Below, piece by piece: positions 10,709-23,800 of a stretch of DNA of 64,000 nucleotides. This DNA is from Eucommia ulmoides (taxonomy: Eukaryota; Streptophyta; Magnoliopsida; Garryales; Eucommiaceae), in assembly GCA_016647705.1 (NCBI GenBank), contig CM028330.1:34795534-34859533 (forward strand), written 5' to 3'. The translations under genes and the position numbers were made by a program. The notes below the pieces were generated by a model. The model saw only the letters and a list, made by a program, of their open reading frames with translations. It was not told the origin of the DNA and did no database searches. Each line of letters starts with the position of its first letter. Position 1 is the first letter of the stretch.

Positions 10709-11070
10709 TGGTATCCGAGTGTTGGTTCTAATTTCTCTACTACAACAATGGATAGTGGTAATTCGTGGTCGATAGGTTCAATAGCGACAACTATGCTTAT
10801 TGGAGGGGATGCAAATAGATGGTTATTTGTATCAGAAGGATTAAAGGAGGTCACTATATGAGAAATCAAAGAAACCGGAAAGATGTTGGATGATGATTGG
10901 GAAGTCCAAGAACGCAAGGCGGTGTGATTGGTCTAACTTACTTTTGCAAGTACCGTGTCAAGTAATATCAAGAAAGAGAAGATAACGAAGGACGTACCTG
11001 AAGTGTTGTCAAACAAGATCATTTCCCTGGATGGCATTTCGTTGTGTATGCCTGAGTCCTGCATGGCTGC
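10709..11070 (+). pseudogene. Copia gag remnant
   Basis: After the primer site, translation in shifting frames gives recognisable Ty1/copia gag pieces: RFNSDNYAYWRG, then a DDDWEVQERKAV segment, then KKEKITKDVPEVLSNK. These correspond to the usual FxGxNYxxWxxxM, DEWxxxDRKA and KExTAKExWxxLxxxY blocks. Several stops and frameshifts are present, and no protease or polymerase follows. It belongs to the LTR at 9485-10703. Confidence 0.6.
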
Positions 11071-11089
11071 CCAGTGGTTGCATTTTGAA

Positions 11090-11290
11090 GACTTGGACGT
11101 TGGTTCCATTAGTTCTTTTCTGGCGCATCTGGAGAGAACGTAACCATCGTATTTTTGAGGATTTTTTTGTTGTCTATTTTGAGGATTTTTTTGTTGTCTA
11201 TTCCTTTTTTAAGATCTCCTTGTCTATGCGCTTTGGTCATATCCAACTGGGAACAACACCCTTACTGATTTTCTGAAGGAGTTTGTGGCT
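11090..11290 (+). pseudogene. LINE (L1-type) ORF2 C-terminal remnant
   Basis: One frame reads LFWRIWRERNHRIFEDF, matching the WxxWRERNxRIFE block at the end of plant L1 ORF2 (zf-RVT region). Further on comes a TDFLKEFV-like segment. A 24-bp unit containing GAGGATTTTTTTGTTG is duplicated in tandem at about 11156-11203. The remnant ends some 240 bp upstream of the ALKBH8 start codon, so TE debris lies in or near the promoter or 5' UTR of that gene. Confidence 0.55.
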
Positions 11291-11534
11291 CCTTAGTTTG
11301 TATCATGGCCCGACGCACTTTTGTCTTTTTATATATCTTTGTTACTTGAGAAAAAAATTGTTTGACATCATATAAAATTCTCAACAGATGATAAAATGGA
11401 TCTTATTAGGGGATAGAATCGACTTGCATTTTGATTTCATCAAAACCTCCTAATTCAATGTTATTTATTTTTTCTTGTCACGAGCAATGTGAGTTATGCA
11501 TTCCCTGTATTGTTTATCATTTGCTATAGTAATT

Positions 11535-11837
11535 ATGGGGTTGCCAAAATTTACACGTCCCAAGGGACAAGATGGAGAAAAGAGTTCCAACCTGTATGTT
11601 GCTAACTGTGGACCTGCTGTGGGACTCTCTTTCGGCACTATTTCATCGGTATTTGGCATCTACGGGGAAGTCAAAGGTGTATATGCAGCTGATGAAAGTG
11701 GCACTCGAGTTATCGTCTCTTATTTGGAGGAGAGTTCTGCTCAAGAAGCCTTGAAAGCGTTGGATGGACTTTGCTGCTCTGAGCTTGGGGGCCGTACTTT
11801 ACATGTAAGGTATTCAGTGCTTCAACCACCTTGCCAG
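11535..11837 (+). CDS. ALKBH8: ALKBH8 coding exon 1: RRM
   Basis: Encodes residues 1-101, the whole RNA-recognition motif. The donor is CAG|GTATTC. An acceptor-like CTATAG lies five bases before the ATG, so an upstream 5' UTR exon is possible. Confidence 0.9.
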
Positions 11838-14800
11838 GTATTCTTTGCTTGCTGAAGCTTTTCATACTATTTTAGCAGATTCTGTACTCGCTTAGCGTTT
11901 GCTTCAAGTTGTGTGGCACAATATTTTTCTTCTTTTTTTTTTCCGCCATTAATCGATATTATCACATCATTGTTCAATTTAGCTGTTGCGGGTTCATAGT
12001 TTGCGTTACTCGCCTGTTTGTATGACATAAATATAACATCAATGATCATTGAAACAAGGAATTTTTAGAAACTAGAGGCTGTATTGGTGTCACTTGTAGT
12101 AAATTTTTTTACAGTCAGCTACGCCACTCGACAAATCCAACCATGGTGGCCTTACCTAGTGCAAGGGCAAGCCCTTTCAAGGTGCCAGCTTTGTGGGCTT
12201 AGTTCTCAAAGCTTACAGCTCATGTAAACGTGCCTTGTTAATGTTAGTTGCAAATTGTGGTGCAATTATTTATCTTTTACGACTTTATGATACCTTTTAT
12301 ATTTGCACTAAGTTTTAATAGATTATTTTAGTTTCTGGTTTTACAAATACTGTTTGTAATTACAATGAGTACTCATAATTAACATACTAATGGATAAAAT
12401 ATAATTTTTTTGTGCAAGTAAGATTGAAGATATAAGTTCAATTTATAAATCTGTTTTGTTTAATTCATTTGAAGTGTTTTGAAGTTTATATTTTTGCATG
12501 ATTGTAGTACTTTAATAATGTGACTTGCTTCATTGCATGGTTTGTTTAATCATTTTGATTTGCATTTTAAACTCGGCCTAATAGTAGATAGCCCGATGTG
12601 ATCAGCTAAAGTATTGCGCAAATAAATATTATTAGTTAATCTTTAAAATATAACTTTCAATACACTTTAAAAACACTAGTGAGTATCCTGTACTAATTGA
12701 ATTTCGAATAAGGAATAATAATTTAAATAACAAGCTATAATGCATCCTAACCAAAAAAAGTGAAATAAGTTTCAAATGTGCTAATGTGCTTCACATGATA
12801 TACGGAATGTGTAGCAAAACTCAATATCTGAATAGATGACCTATACAGCACAGACTCCGAGTAAACCTTTAATTTGTTTGAGTAAATTCTGAATAGTGGG
12901 GAAGACAATTATACGGTGGAAATCAACAAAAAAATTAGCGAAAAATGCCTTCCATAGGCAAAAACCGTATTTGCATGAAGCAATATATAAAAACTGGAAG
13001 TTATAATATTCAGTAAGATGCTCTAGTCTGCCGAATTACAAACCCCCCCACCCCCCAATAAAAAAAAAAAGAATTTGAGATTTTGAAAACAGAGGACTCC
13101 AAGGACAATGGTTGTTGTTTGACGGGAGGGAGGAAGGGTTAGACTATTGCAGTGGCACTGGCGGTAAGTATATTCCAGATCTATTGGTGGTTGAGTGAAA
13201 GGAAAAAATTGCACTGTATGCACTATTTGGTAAATATTCATAAAACGAGCCCTTGAAATGTCTCCCAAATTTAATAATGGGCTCCCTTTTTTGAGTGTAG
13301 ATGCTTCTCAATTTAATGATGCCATGCAGCCGTGCCTCATGCTTAGGAACTCAGAGTTTTTTGTTCCTTAATGCGTCTTGGGCCCTAAATAACACTGCTT
13401 GTAATTATAATGTTGCATCTAGTTTACTTCAGACATTTCTGGTGTTTTTGAGGGCCCCTGTTTCTTTTTTTATGTTCAGGTCAATGAGACTGTTCAGGTA
13501 TCTTTAATAGCTTCAGAGTTAAACATCCCCGGGGTGTATTTAATTCAAGATTTTGTGTCTGCTGAAGAAGAGAAGGTTAGAGATGTTTATCTTTTCACGG
13601 TTTATGGAGACTTGCTTTGTATATCATTCTCCCACTTTTGGATAGTGTTCAAAATACTGGTTCCAGAAGCTTTGAATTTTTTAGGTTATCAAAATATATC
13701 CATGCCGTTAATGATAAACTAAACTTTGTGTTGAACTTACCAGGAACTGCTTGCAGCAGTTGATGGTAGACGTTGGCAGGGTCTTGCAAAAAGAAGAGTA
13801 CAGCATTATGGGTACGAGTTTTGCTATGAAGTAAGTTCTGAATCATTATAGAACTAGGCAACTAGCCCCTGCCTCTTATATTGCAGACATATAGAGTAAT
13901 CAATTGTTACATATCAAACAACTATTTTGTTTTCCCTTTTTCCCCAATACTTTCATGACCTATTCCTCTACCTTGTTTTCCGTGTTCTTCCATTATTCCT
14001 TTTTCCGAAGGGCACAAATCCATATGATAAATCAAGACGGTTTTCACATTCCATGGACACTTTAGACATTCTAAAGATGTAGAATTATTTGCTTTAATTA
14101 AAAGGCGTGGATCATTTTGTTTCCTGCCCATGACTCCCCACTCCCCTACCCACTTCCTTTGCGACTTTTGGGCTGACACCCTCTTACTTCATCTCTGCCC
14201 AGACCCCACCCCAAAAATAAAATAAATAAATAAATAAAATCTCTTTCTACATTGTCATTGTAGAATTGCTGCCACTCTCCCCAGAAGCACACATCATTGT
14301 ACTTGGTTGATCCATAATCACATGTATCTGTTTTCTATATTTTCTTCCCTCTCCCTTACCCACAAGACCCATCTCTCTTCCCACTTTGCTTCAACTCTAC
14401 CCAAAAAGAAACTTTCCCACCCGCTACATCTCTCTGTATCTCTTTCTATTGCCATCGCACCATCGCGGCCATGTCGTTGCCCTTCTAACCCACAACCACC
14501 TATGAGGGACATTTAGCATGCCATCGACCTCGTAGCAGGATCCCAATTGTGTAATCTCCCGCATTGTAGGTTGAATCCCAAAGAACGGGCAGAAATGAGT
14601 AGGCAAGTAGACAAACTCCTCACAAAATGTTGAATTTAACCTAGCCTTAGCCCTTGTGCAGTATGATGGCTCTTGGAGAATGTGTGTGGATAGTTGAGCC
14701 ATTAATAGGATCAAAATCAATTACAAATTTCCTATCCCCAAACTTGATGACTTGCTAGACTAGACAACATGGTCCAAATGGTACACAAAGATTGACTTGC

Positions 14801-17800
14801 GTAGTGGGTACCATCAATTTTGGATCTGACCTGGGGATGAATGGAAGATTGTTTTTAATACCCAAGATGGCTTGTATGAATGGTTAATCATGCCATTTAG
14901 ACTTTCCAATGTGCCAAGTACCTTCATGGGAGTTATGATTGAGCTTTTACGACCTTTCACTGGAAATTTTTTGGCGGTATACTTTGATGATATCTTGATT
15001 TACAGTATATCTAGGAATGAGCATATAAGCCATAGCCACTTGGTTCTTGAGACTCTTAGGATTGCCAAATTGTTCGCCAATCTCAAAAAATGCTCCTTTA
15101 TGCAGCCTCAAGTACTTTGCTTAGGTTTCATCGTGTGTGCTCATAGTATTGCTGTTGATTTTGAAAAGGTCAAAGTTATTAGGGAGTGGTCAGAACCTAA
15201 ATCCATTTCTGATGTTCGTAGTTTCCATGGACTAACCACTTTTTGTCGACATTTTATTACAGGCTTTAGCACTATTGTGGCACTGATAACAAATTGTATG
15301 CAGAAGTGAGAATTCAAGTGGACTAAAGTGGCCCTTCGAGCCTTCCACGTCTGTAAAGACAAGATGAACGAGGCACCCATCTTAAGACATCCCAACTTTT
15401 CTAAAGTCTTTTAGTTGCTTGTGATCTATTTGTTACTGGAATTGGAATTGGGGGGCAATGTGGAGTTAGTAAGACCACCCGATAGCTTACTTTAGCGAAA
15501 AACATAGTGAAGCCAAACAAAAAAACACTACTTATGATAAAGAGTTTTATGCTGTTGTACAAGCTCTTCAACATTGGAAATACTATCTATTATACCAATA
15601 GTGTGTTTTGTATTCTGACCATCAATCACTTAGATATCTTCAATCGTAGAAAAAACTTAGGGCTAAACACGAGTGATGGGTAGAATTCCTCCAGGAATAT
15701 ACGTGTCTCCTTAAGCATAGACCTAGTGTAGAGAATAAACCTACGGATGCCCTTAGTCGGGTTTGTATGGTTTTACAGTCTATGAATACCCATGTTGTCG
15801 GTTTTGAAGGATAGAAAAATGAATATTCTACTTTCCTTGATTTTGGTGTCATTTTTCATGATATAACAGAGGGTTTGTGATTTCACCATCTTGATTACGT
15901 CATTCCTGATGTTTACTTGTTTTGTGATACTAGCTTTTGCATCCTTCGCACATCGCTTCGTGACTTTTAGTATGAGAATTCATGCTGAGGGGGCTCGCAG
16001 GACACTTTGGCCGTGACAAAATATTGCTTTGGTGTAGGATGGATTTTATTGGCCTAGCTTGAAGAAGTCTATTTCCAAAATTGTGTCACAATGTCAAACT
16101 TGTCCACTAGCTAAGGTTATGAAAAATAATACGGGCATGTACACCGTTTAACTTATTCGTCACATGTCGTGGAAGGATTTAAGCATGGATTTTGTCCTTG
16201 TTTACCTTAGAACAGTTCGTGGTCATGACCTGGTGGTAGTTGTTGTGTATAGGTTTTTAAAAATGGCCCATCTCTTGCAAAAAAATGACAGACACGTCAC
16301 GTGTGGCCAAATTGTTTTTCATGGAAGAAGTACGAAGTACGATTACATGGATTACCTACTTTTATTGTGTCAAATCGAGATGTCAAATTTGCCAATTACT
16401 TTTGGAAGACACTTGGAAGCTTTTTGGTACCACTCTGAAATTCTCATCAGCCTTCTGCCCCCAAGCTGATGGACAAACTGTGGTCGTCAATTGCAGTCTA
16501 GTTAATTCTCTTCGTTGTTTAGTGGGTGATATGCTGGGTAATTGGGATTTATTGTTGCCAACTACAAACTTTGCTTATAATATTCAGTCAATCGCTGTAC
16601 TGACAAAAGCTCGTTTGAGATTGTGCATGGGTTCTCCTCCGCCAACCTGTTGGCATTATTCCCTTGCCCCCGATTCTCGCCCTTCTGAAATTGCTGAATC
16701 ATTTGCCCAACATATTTGTGATCTTCATGCTGACGTTTGGTGCAAGATAGTTATGAGTAATGAAAATTACAAGCTTGTTGCTGATGTTCATCGTAGGAAT
16801 GTAGAATTTAAGGAGGGTTGTATGTAATGGTTACAATACCCAAAATACTCTTTTAAGAAACTGCATGCTAGAGTTACGAGGTCACACTGTATTTTTCGTA
16901 GACTTGGACCTAATGCTTATCGAGGCGAATTATAGCCTCCTATTGTTTCCAGAGGTACTCTTCCTAGGAAAGATGCTAATTCGCCTGTGCTAACACCGAT
17001 GCTACCTTGCCTGCCACCATATAGCGATGATCAAATTGAAAAGGTGTTAAAAGACGAGATCATTGGCTCTTCACAAGGTAGATTTGAAAGGTATCTTGTC
17101 AAATGGAAGGGTCGATCACTCTTAGATGCTACGTGGATTCTAGACGAGGAGTTAAGCCAACTTGCACGTGATCTCTTGGAGCAGTACCATTCTAATAACT
17201 CTCCGGAGACGAGTTCTTTTTAGTTGGGGAGAATTGATGGGGATCGATTAAGGCCACCACTTCAAACTTATGTACGGTGGGGCGGAAAAATCATTAGTAC
17301 CTCTTTTCCCGCAATAGTTAATTATAACTGCTAGAATAGCCGTTATTCCTATTTTGTTAAGTAACTGTTAACTAGCCATTATTCTTATTTTTGTTAAGTA
17401 ACTATTATTGTTTTTTTTTCTTTTTTTCTTTTTCTTAAGTAGTCGTTATTCCTATTTTGTTAAGTAACCGTTATTATTTGTTATTCTAAGCCTATATAAT
17501 GAGGCTTTATTGTAATAGAAAGATACATTGGATGGATTGATTATTAAATTATTCGAGCAAACTTCTCTTTTTTTTTTTTCAATTGGCCTCCTTCATGACT
17601 GTGGGATGAAGTTTTAAGGATTTTTGATGGGATGGTGGGGAAGTTTTGGCCTTCTGTTTTTTTCCTCTTTTCTTCTCCCTTTTTTTCCATGGGCATTCAA
17701 ATTTTTTAGATATTTTTTTTTTTGTCGTAATAGTATTAATGAATTGGGCTATATTTATTTATTTATATTTTATTTCAAAATATTACTACAAAGGAGTTGA

Positions 17801-20800
17801 TATGCTACTTTTAAAATGAAAGTTCCCATATGACTTTTGGTAACGACAGGAGGTCAATTAAAATTAACCCATTTTTAATAACTTTAGCATTATGTATAGT
17901 AAATGCTAGATGAAACAATTTTTAAATTTAAATAACTGCATTAATTTATAAAAAAATTAAATATGATCACCACAGGCTTTAGCATGGTGTTTTGACTAGT
18001 ATATGTAAATTGAAGGGCATGCTGAGAGATGTTTACTTTTTTCCCTTATTAGGAGTGAACTATGTTACTGATCTCGTGTTTCTAAAATCTTGTTTCGGGC
18101 CAAGGCTCAACGGTCCGCTTCGGTCTATGGCTCAACAAGTCTAAGTGACAGTACATTCGCTACTCTACGGTCAGCTATTTCAGCAAGGCGCCTACTTAAC
18201 CTTATGGCCCACCCATGTCGCTTCATCTACATTACTTTTAAACTCTGGGGCAAACTTTAATCTCTTTTACATTTATAAAAGACTAGTATTAGGCACACTA
18301 TTTAATTCTTCTTTTCTTGTCGATAATTCTAGTTATATAATGTAATTTACATTTCAATTGATCAAAGGTTTGTTTGTACAACCAAGATAAAACGTATTAA
18401 TTCAATTTATGGTTCCTATTTGTTTAGATAAATTGAAGTGTTTGCTTGTTATTTTTTGCGAGTTAGTCACCATGTATAATTTTCACATTTGATTGCTTAA
18501 TTTTCTTGCGTAGTTTTATCTTTCAATTGCTTATTGATTAATCTAAAATTGTTAGTGTGGTCTATATTTTCATGGATAGTGTATAGCCAATGCATTGGCA
18601 TGCAAAATGTTTAATGCACATAGATTAACATAGTAGTAGTCCCAATTTAACATGGAACGCAGTTTGTTGAGGTTCACGGGTGTGACTTTGGGTTTGCTGT
18701 ATGTTTTACTTGGATTGCGGTACAGAGAGGGTAGGCTTTGATGGTTTTGTTTTTGGTTCGTGGTTCGCTTTGATTCAATCGACATTGCGTAAATGAAGAT
18801 ATAGATGAAAGTAAGTTGTAATTTCATGAATTTTGATCCAAGAAGCACACACTACAGGAAATTATAAAATTCAGGTTTACCGCAGTCCTTCACTTCATTT
18901 TTTTCTCCAATTCAGTTTGACAAATTTAGGATTCAACCATGATTTGATGTGCAGGAACTAGATCGTAATTCGATGGGGTACCCAGAATCATATACAACTT
19001 ACAATCTATATTATAAACTAGGACGGTTTTTTAAAATGTCTTTTTGTTAAGGGTTGGGATTAATGTGGCGAGAATGAAGGGTTGAAATTGTATTATAGCA
19101 GTTTTTGGGGGGAGAATTTCCCGCTCAAAAATTTCACACCCCCCACTTTTTAGAGGGTTAAATTAAATTATTTTTTTTGCCTCTTAAGTTTCATATTTGT
19201 ATTTAATTGGCCAATTTTTATTATTTACTATCTTTATACACTTATAAAAATTAGAAAAACAATACAGTGCCTTTAGGTATGGGGAACCTGTAGTATAAAA
19301 ATAATTTATAAATATTTATAGAAGGTTTGTTGCATGTGCCGTGTGCTTAAATATAATGAAGCCAATGCCTCGTCTTGCGCTTACACCGGAGGGTCCTTAG
19401 TGCCTTTGTGCACCTCGAGGTTTAAAATAACATTGTGTCCTCCTATTTGAAAAATATATCATTATTTTGTGTTTAGTTACTTTAGTAACCTAAAAGATTG
19501 CTTCTGGACCTTAATTAAGATCGGACCTTAGGTTTATCACTTTATCTGGGTCAAAAATTTCGTACTGGCCGATCACATAAATTAGGCCTTTCTTTAATAT
19601 TGTATTTTTTGGTGTGTGTTTGGGGGGTGGGGAATCTGTGACGTGTTTAAAGATTTAAGATGAAAATTTGATAGCTTGTTTCATGCTCCCAGTATCATTT
19701 CTTTCTGATGTCTTTAGTTTTGACGCTGTTAATCATATTGGGCTTTGTCCCATTGTTCTACCAGTGTCATGGATGGTCCAATGTTGGCCTTTATGTTAAT
19801 TTATGACCTATTTAATTTTTTTTGGTAAACTGTTCCAAGGATATGGATGGTAATATCATTAAATACCATTAAATAAATAAGGCATCGTTTGATAACGCTT
19901 TTTAATCCCTTATTTGCTTTTAAGCCAAAAAGTACACTTGAAATGAATTAATCAATTGTATATCTCATTAATCATACAATATGAGACTACATATAGGAAA
20001 ACTTAAGAACTAAAAAAGGTAAATAACTAATTACAATTAACTATTTTCCTAATCTATATATTTAAATTTCCATATATACAAATACTACCAATATTGAATA
20101 TTCCAACACTCCCTCTCAAGCTGGTATGAAGATATCTTCCATTGTCAGCTTGCATACTAGATAGTTGAATCTCTTCTTTGGTAATCCTTTTGTTAGAATG
20201 TCTGCGATCTGTTCAGTAGTCGGTACATATGGCATACATATTTGTCCACTATCGATCTTTTCCTTGATGAAATGCTTGTCCACTTCCACATGTTTTGTCC
20301 GATCGTGCAACACCGGATTGTGAGCAATCGCAATGGCTGATTTGTTATCACAGTAGACCTTCATAGGTACTGAATTAGATATCTTCAACTCTCCGAGTAA
20401 TCTGTTAATCCATAACACTTCACAAATGCCGTGAGCCACTGATTTGTACTCCGCTTCTGCACTGCTTCTAGCTACGACATTCTGTTTCTTGCTCCGCCAT
20501 GTGACGAAGTTCCCACCAACAAAAGTACAGTAACCGGAGGTCGATCTCCTGTCCGTGATGCTTCCAGCCCAGTCTGCATCGGTATAAACCTCTACAAGGT
20601 GGTGGCCACGTTTCTTGTACAAAATTCCCTTTCCAGGAGTACCCTTGAAGTACCTTAGTATTCTATAGGCAGCATCGAAGTGTTCTTGTCCTGGTGAGTG
20701 CATGAATTGGCTGACCATGCTTACGGCAAAGGCTATATCAGGACGTGTATGTGATAAGTAGATTAACCGCCCCACTAGTCTTTGATATTGTTCTTGGTTT

Positions 20801-23800
20801 ATCACAGCTTCAGGTTTGGCCGGTTGTAGTTTCTCATTCGGTTCACTTGGAGTTTCTACAGCTTTGCACCCGAGTAACCCTGTTTCTTTCAGTAGGTCAA
20901 GTACATACTTTCTTTGACTCACAAATATGCCTCCCTTTGATCTAGCAAATTCCATTCGAAGAAAATATTTTAATGGACTTAAGTCTTTGATTTCAAAATT
21001 ATCAGCAAGTTTTCCTTCAAGTCTTCTCAACTCGTCACTATCACTTCCTGTTAAGATAATATCATCTACATAGACAATTAAAATGACAATCTTACCATCA
21101 ATTGAGTGTCTATAAAACATAGTATGATCTGCTTGGCTTTGTTGATAATCCTGACCTTTTACAGTGGTTCCAAAGCGTTCAAACCACGCTCTTGGAGACT
21201 GTTTTAGGCCGTATAGTGACTTCTTTAACTTGCACACCTTTCCTTGTCCTATCTTTCTTTCAAAGCCCGGTGGTAAACTCATGAACACTTCTTCCTCCAA
21301 GTCTCCATTTAGAAAGGCATTTTTCACGTCTAATTGGTGTAGTGGCCAATCAAGATTCACAGATAAGGACAATAGAACCCGAATCGAGTTTATCTTAGCA
21401 ATTGGAGCAAATGTTTTTTGGTAGTCTATTCCATATGTCTGCGTGAACTCTTTAGCCATGAGCCTTGCTTTATACCGTTCTATGCTTCCATCTGCCTTAC
21501 ACTTAACTGTGAATACCCACTTGCACCCGACTATCTTTGTATCTTTTGGCGAATCAACTATTTCTCACGTACCACTCCTTTTAAGAGCATTCATCTCTTG
21601 CAGAACTGCTAACTTTCAACCTGTATCACCTAGTGCTTCCTCAATGTTCCTTGGAATAAACAGATTAGTAACTTTAGAAGTAAAGACTCTATAAGGTTCG
21701 GAAAGTTTTGTGTAGGATACATATCTAGATATGGGGTGATTGGTGCAGGTTTTAACTCCTTTCCTGATGGCTATAGGGATATTAAGATCTGGAGAAAAAA
21801 TTGGAATGAGAAGATTCGTTAGGAGGTGGTAAAGATATAGGATTACCTGGATCATTGCTTGGGGAGTCGGATTGACTTTGTGCTAGAACAGTAGGCTGAT
21901 CTGTATTCTTTTTTGTACCTCTCCGAGTATAAACCCGCAACTTAGTACATGATTGTGGTATTTCTTCATCTGTTTGTGAAGGAATTATGCTCGGCACTTG
22001 TGTACTAGTAGGGATCCCTTTTTGTTTTTCAATATTGTCATCACTTGTTTTTGACTGATTTGGAGGAAAAATTTCTAAGACTGTGGTAGGGAGAGGATCA
22101 TCAGTGACCCAAAAATTCCTTCCATTACATTCTCCCCCTGAAAGGGATTTTTGTCGAAGAAGGAAACATTTTCCAAAACCGTGACATCCATACTAACATG
22201 AATTTTCTTGGTTTGTGGATTGTAACACTTATACCCTTTTTTATTTGGTGCATAACCGATGAAAACACATTTTTCTGCTCTAGGATCAAGTTTAAACCGA
22301 AATTGGCTAGGAATATGAACATAAGAGGTGCAGCCAAATATTTTAAGAGGCAGGTCAGCTGATATCCTAGAAGCTGGAAAGTGTGTTTTGAAGTTATCAA
22401 ATGGTGTGGTGTAATTTAGAACACGTGTAGGCATGCGATTTATTAAATATGCGGTTGGTAAAAGAGCATCACCCCACAAATATTTTGGAATATGCATAGA
22501 AAATATGAGTGCACGTGCGACTTCGAGTAAGTGTTTATTTTTTCGTTCAACAATGCCATTTTGTTGGGGCGTGTCACGACACGTGGATTGATGTAGAATA
22601 CCATTTGTTTTCAAAAAACTGCCTAAACATTCATTGAAATATTCTGTGCGAAGAATGCTAGGTTTCATTTGAAATTGGTTTTCTAGCATAATGCAATTTT
22701 TTTAAAATAAAGCTGCTACATCAGATTTTGCACGCATCAAATATGTCCAACATAAACGTGTGTGATTATCAATAAATGTCACAAACCATCTTTTTCCGGA
22801 TAGTGTTGTGATTTTTGAGGGACCCCATACATCGCTGTGAATTAAATAAAATGGTTTAGATGCACGATATGGTTTTGAAATATAAGAAGTACGTTGACTT
22901 TTTGCAAACAAACAACTTTCACAATGAAAAGAAGAACAATCCACATTCTTAAATAACGTCGGAAACAAATGTTTAAGATATTGAAAACTTGGATGTCCTA
23001 ATCTAAGGTGACAAAGCATGATTTTATCACGAACAGACGTTGAACTCATACCACTGGTGCCGTGAGTTGTTTTATTCCTCAAGGAGTTATCATCGAAGTA
23101 ATACAGGCCATCCACCAATCTAGCACTGCCAATCATCTTCCCCGAGCTCTGGTCCTGAAAGAAACATTGAGATTCAGAGAAAATGGCATGACAATTCGAA
23201 TCTCGCAATAGTTTACTTACAGATAAGAGGTTACAAGTAAGTTTAGGAACGTGGAGGACCGATTTTAGATTAACACTATCTGAGATTGTTATTTGGCCTT
23301 TTCCTGCAATGGGTGAGAAACTACCGTCTGCAATTCTAATTCTTTCATTACCAGAACACGGTGAATAGGTATTGAAAATGTGATAAAAATTTGTCATATG
23401 ATCAGAAGCACCTGAATCAATAATCCAAGGTGCTGAGTTTAAGGAACAAGAAAAGGCTCTAAATTTACTACCTGTTTGAGCTAAGGAAGCATTAGGAGTA
23501 CCAAATGATGGATTGACAGTCAGCAGTTTCAGAAGTTGATCAATCTGTTCTTTGTTGAATGGAGTGGTGGCAGCTTCATGCGCGGAAGGATAGGATCGGT
23601 TAGATTTTTCTCCCGTTTTGTTGCTCTTCAAATTTGCTGGTTTCCCATGGATTTTCCAGCATGTTTCCCGTGTATGACGGGGCTTGTTGCAGTAGTCGCA
23701 CCATATACGAGGACGTTCCTCTGCTCGGCATGGAAACCTACTGGAGTGAGCATTAGCAGCAGCCAAAGCAGACTGGTCAATTGGAGCAATTGTAGGGCTG

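Noticed and set aside
18846..18870. CACTACAGGAAA, resembling a CACTA transposon end
   Set aside because: No inverted partner with a 3-bp duplication at a plausible distance; the nearest TTTTTGTAGTG (about 32245) would enclose ALKBH8 exons.
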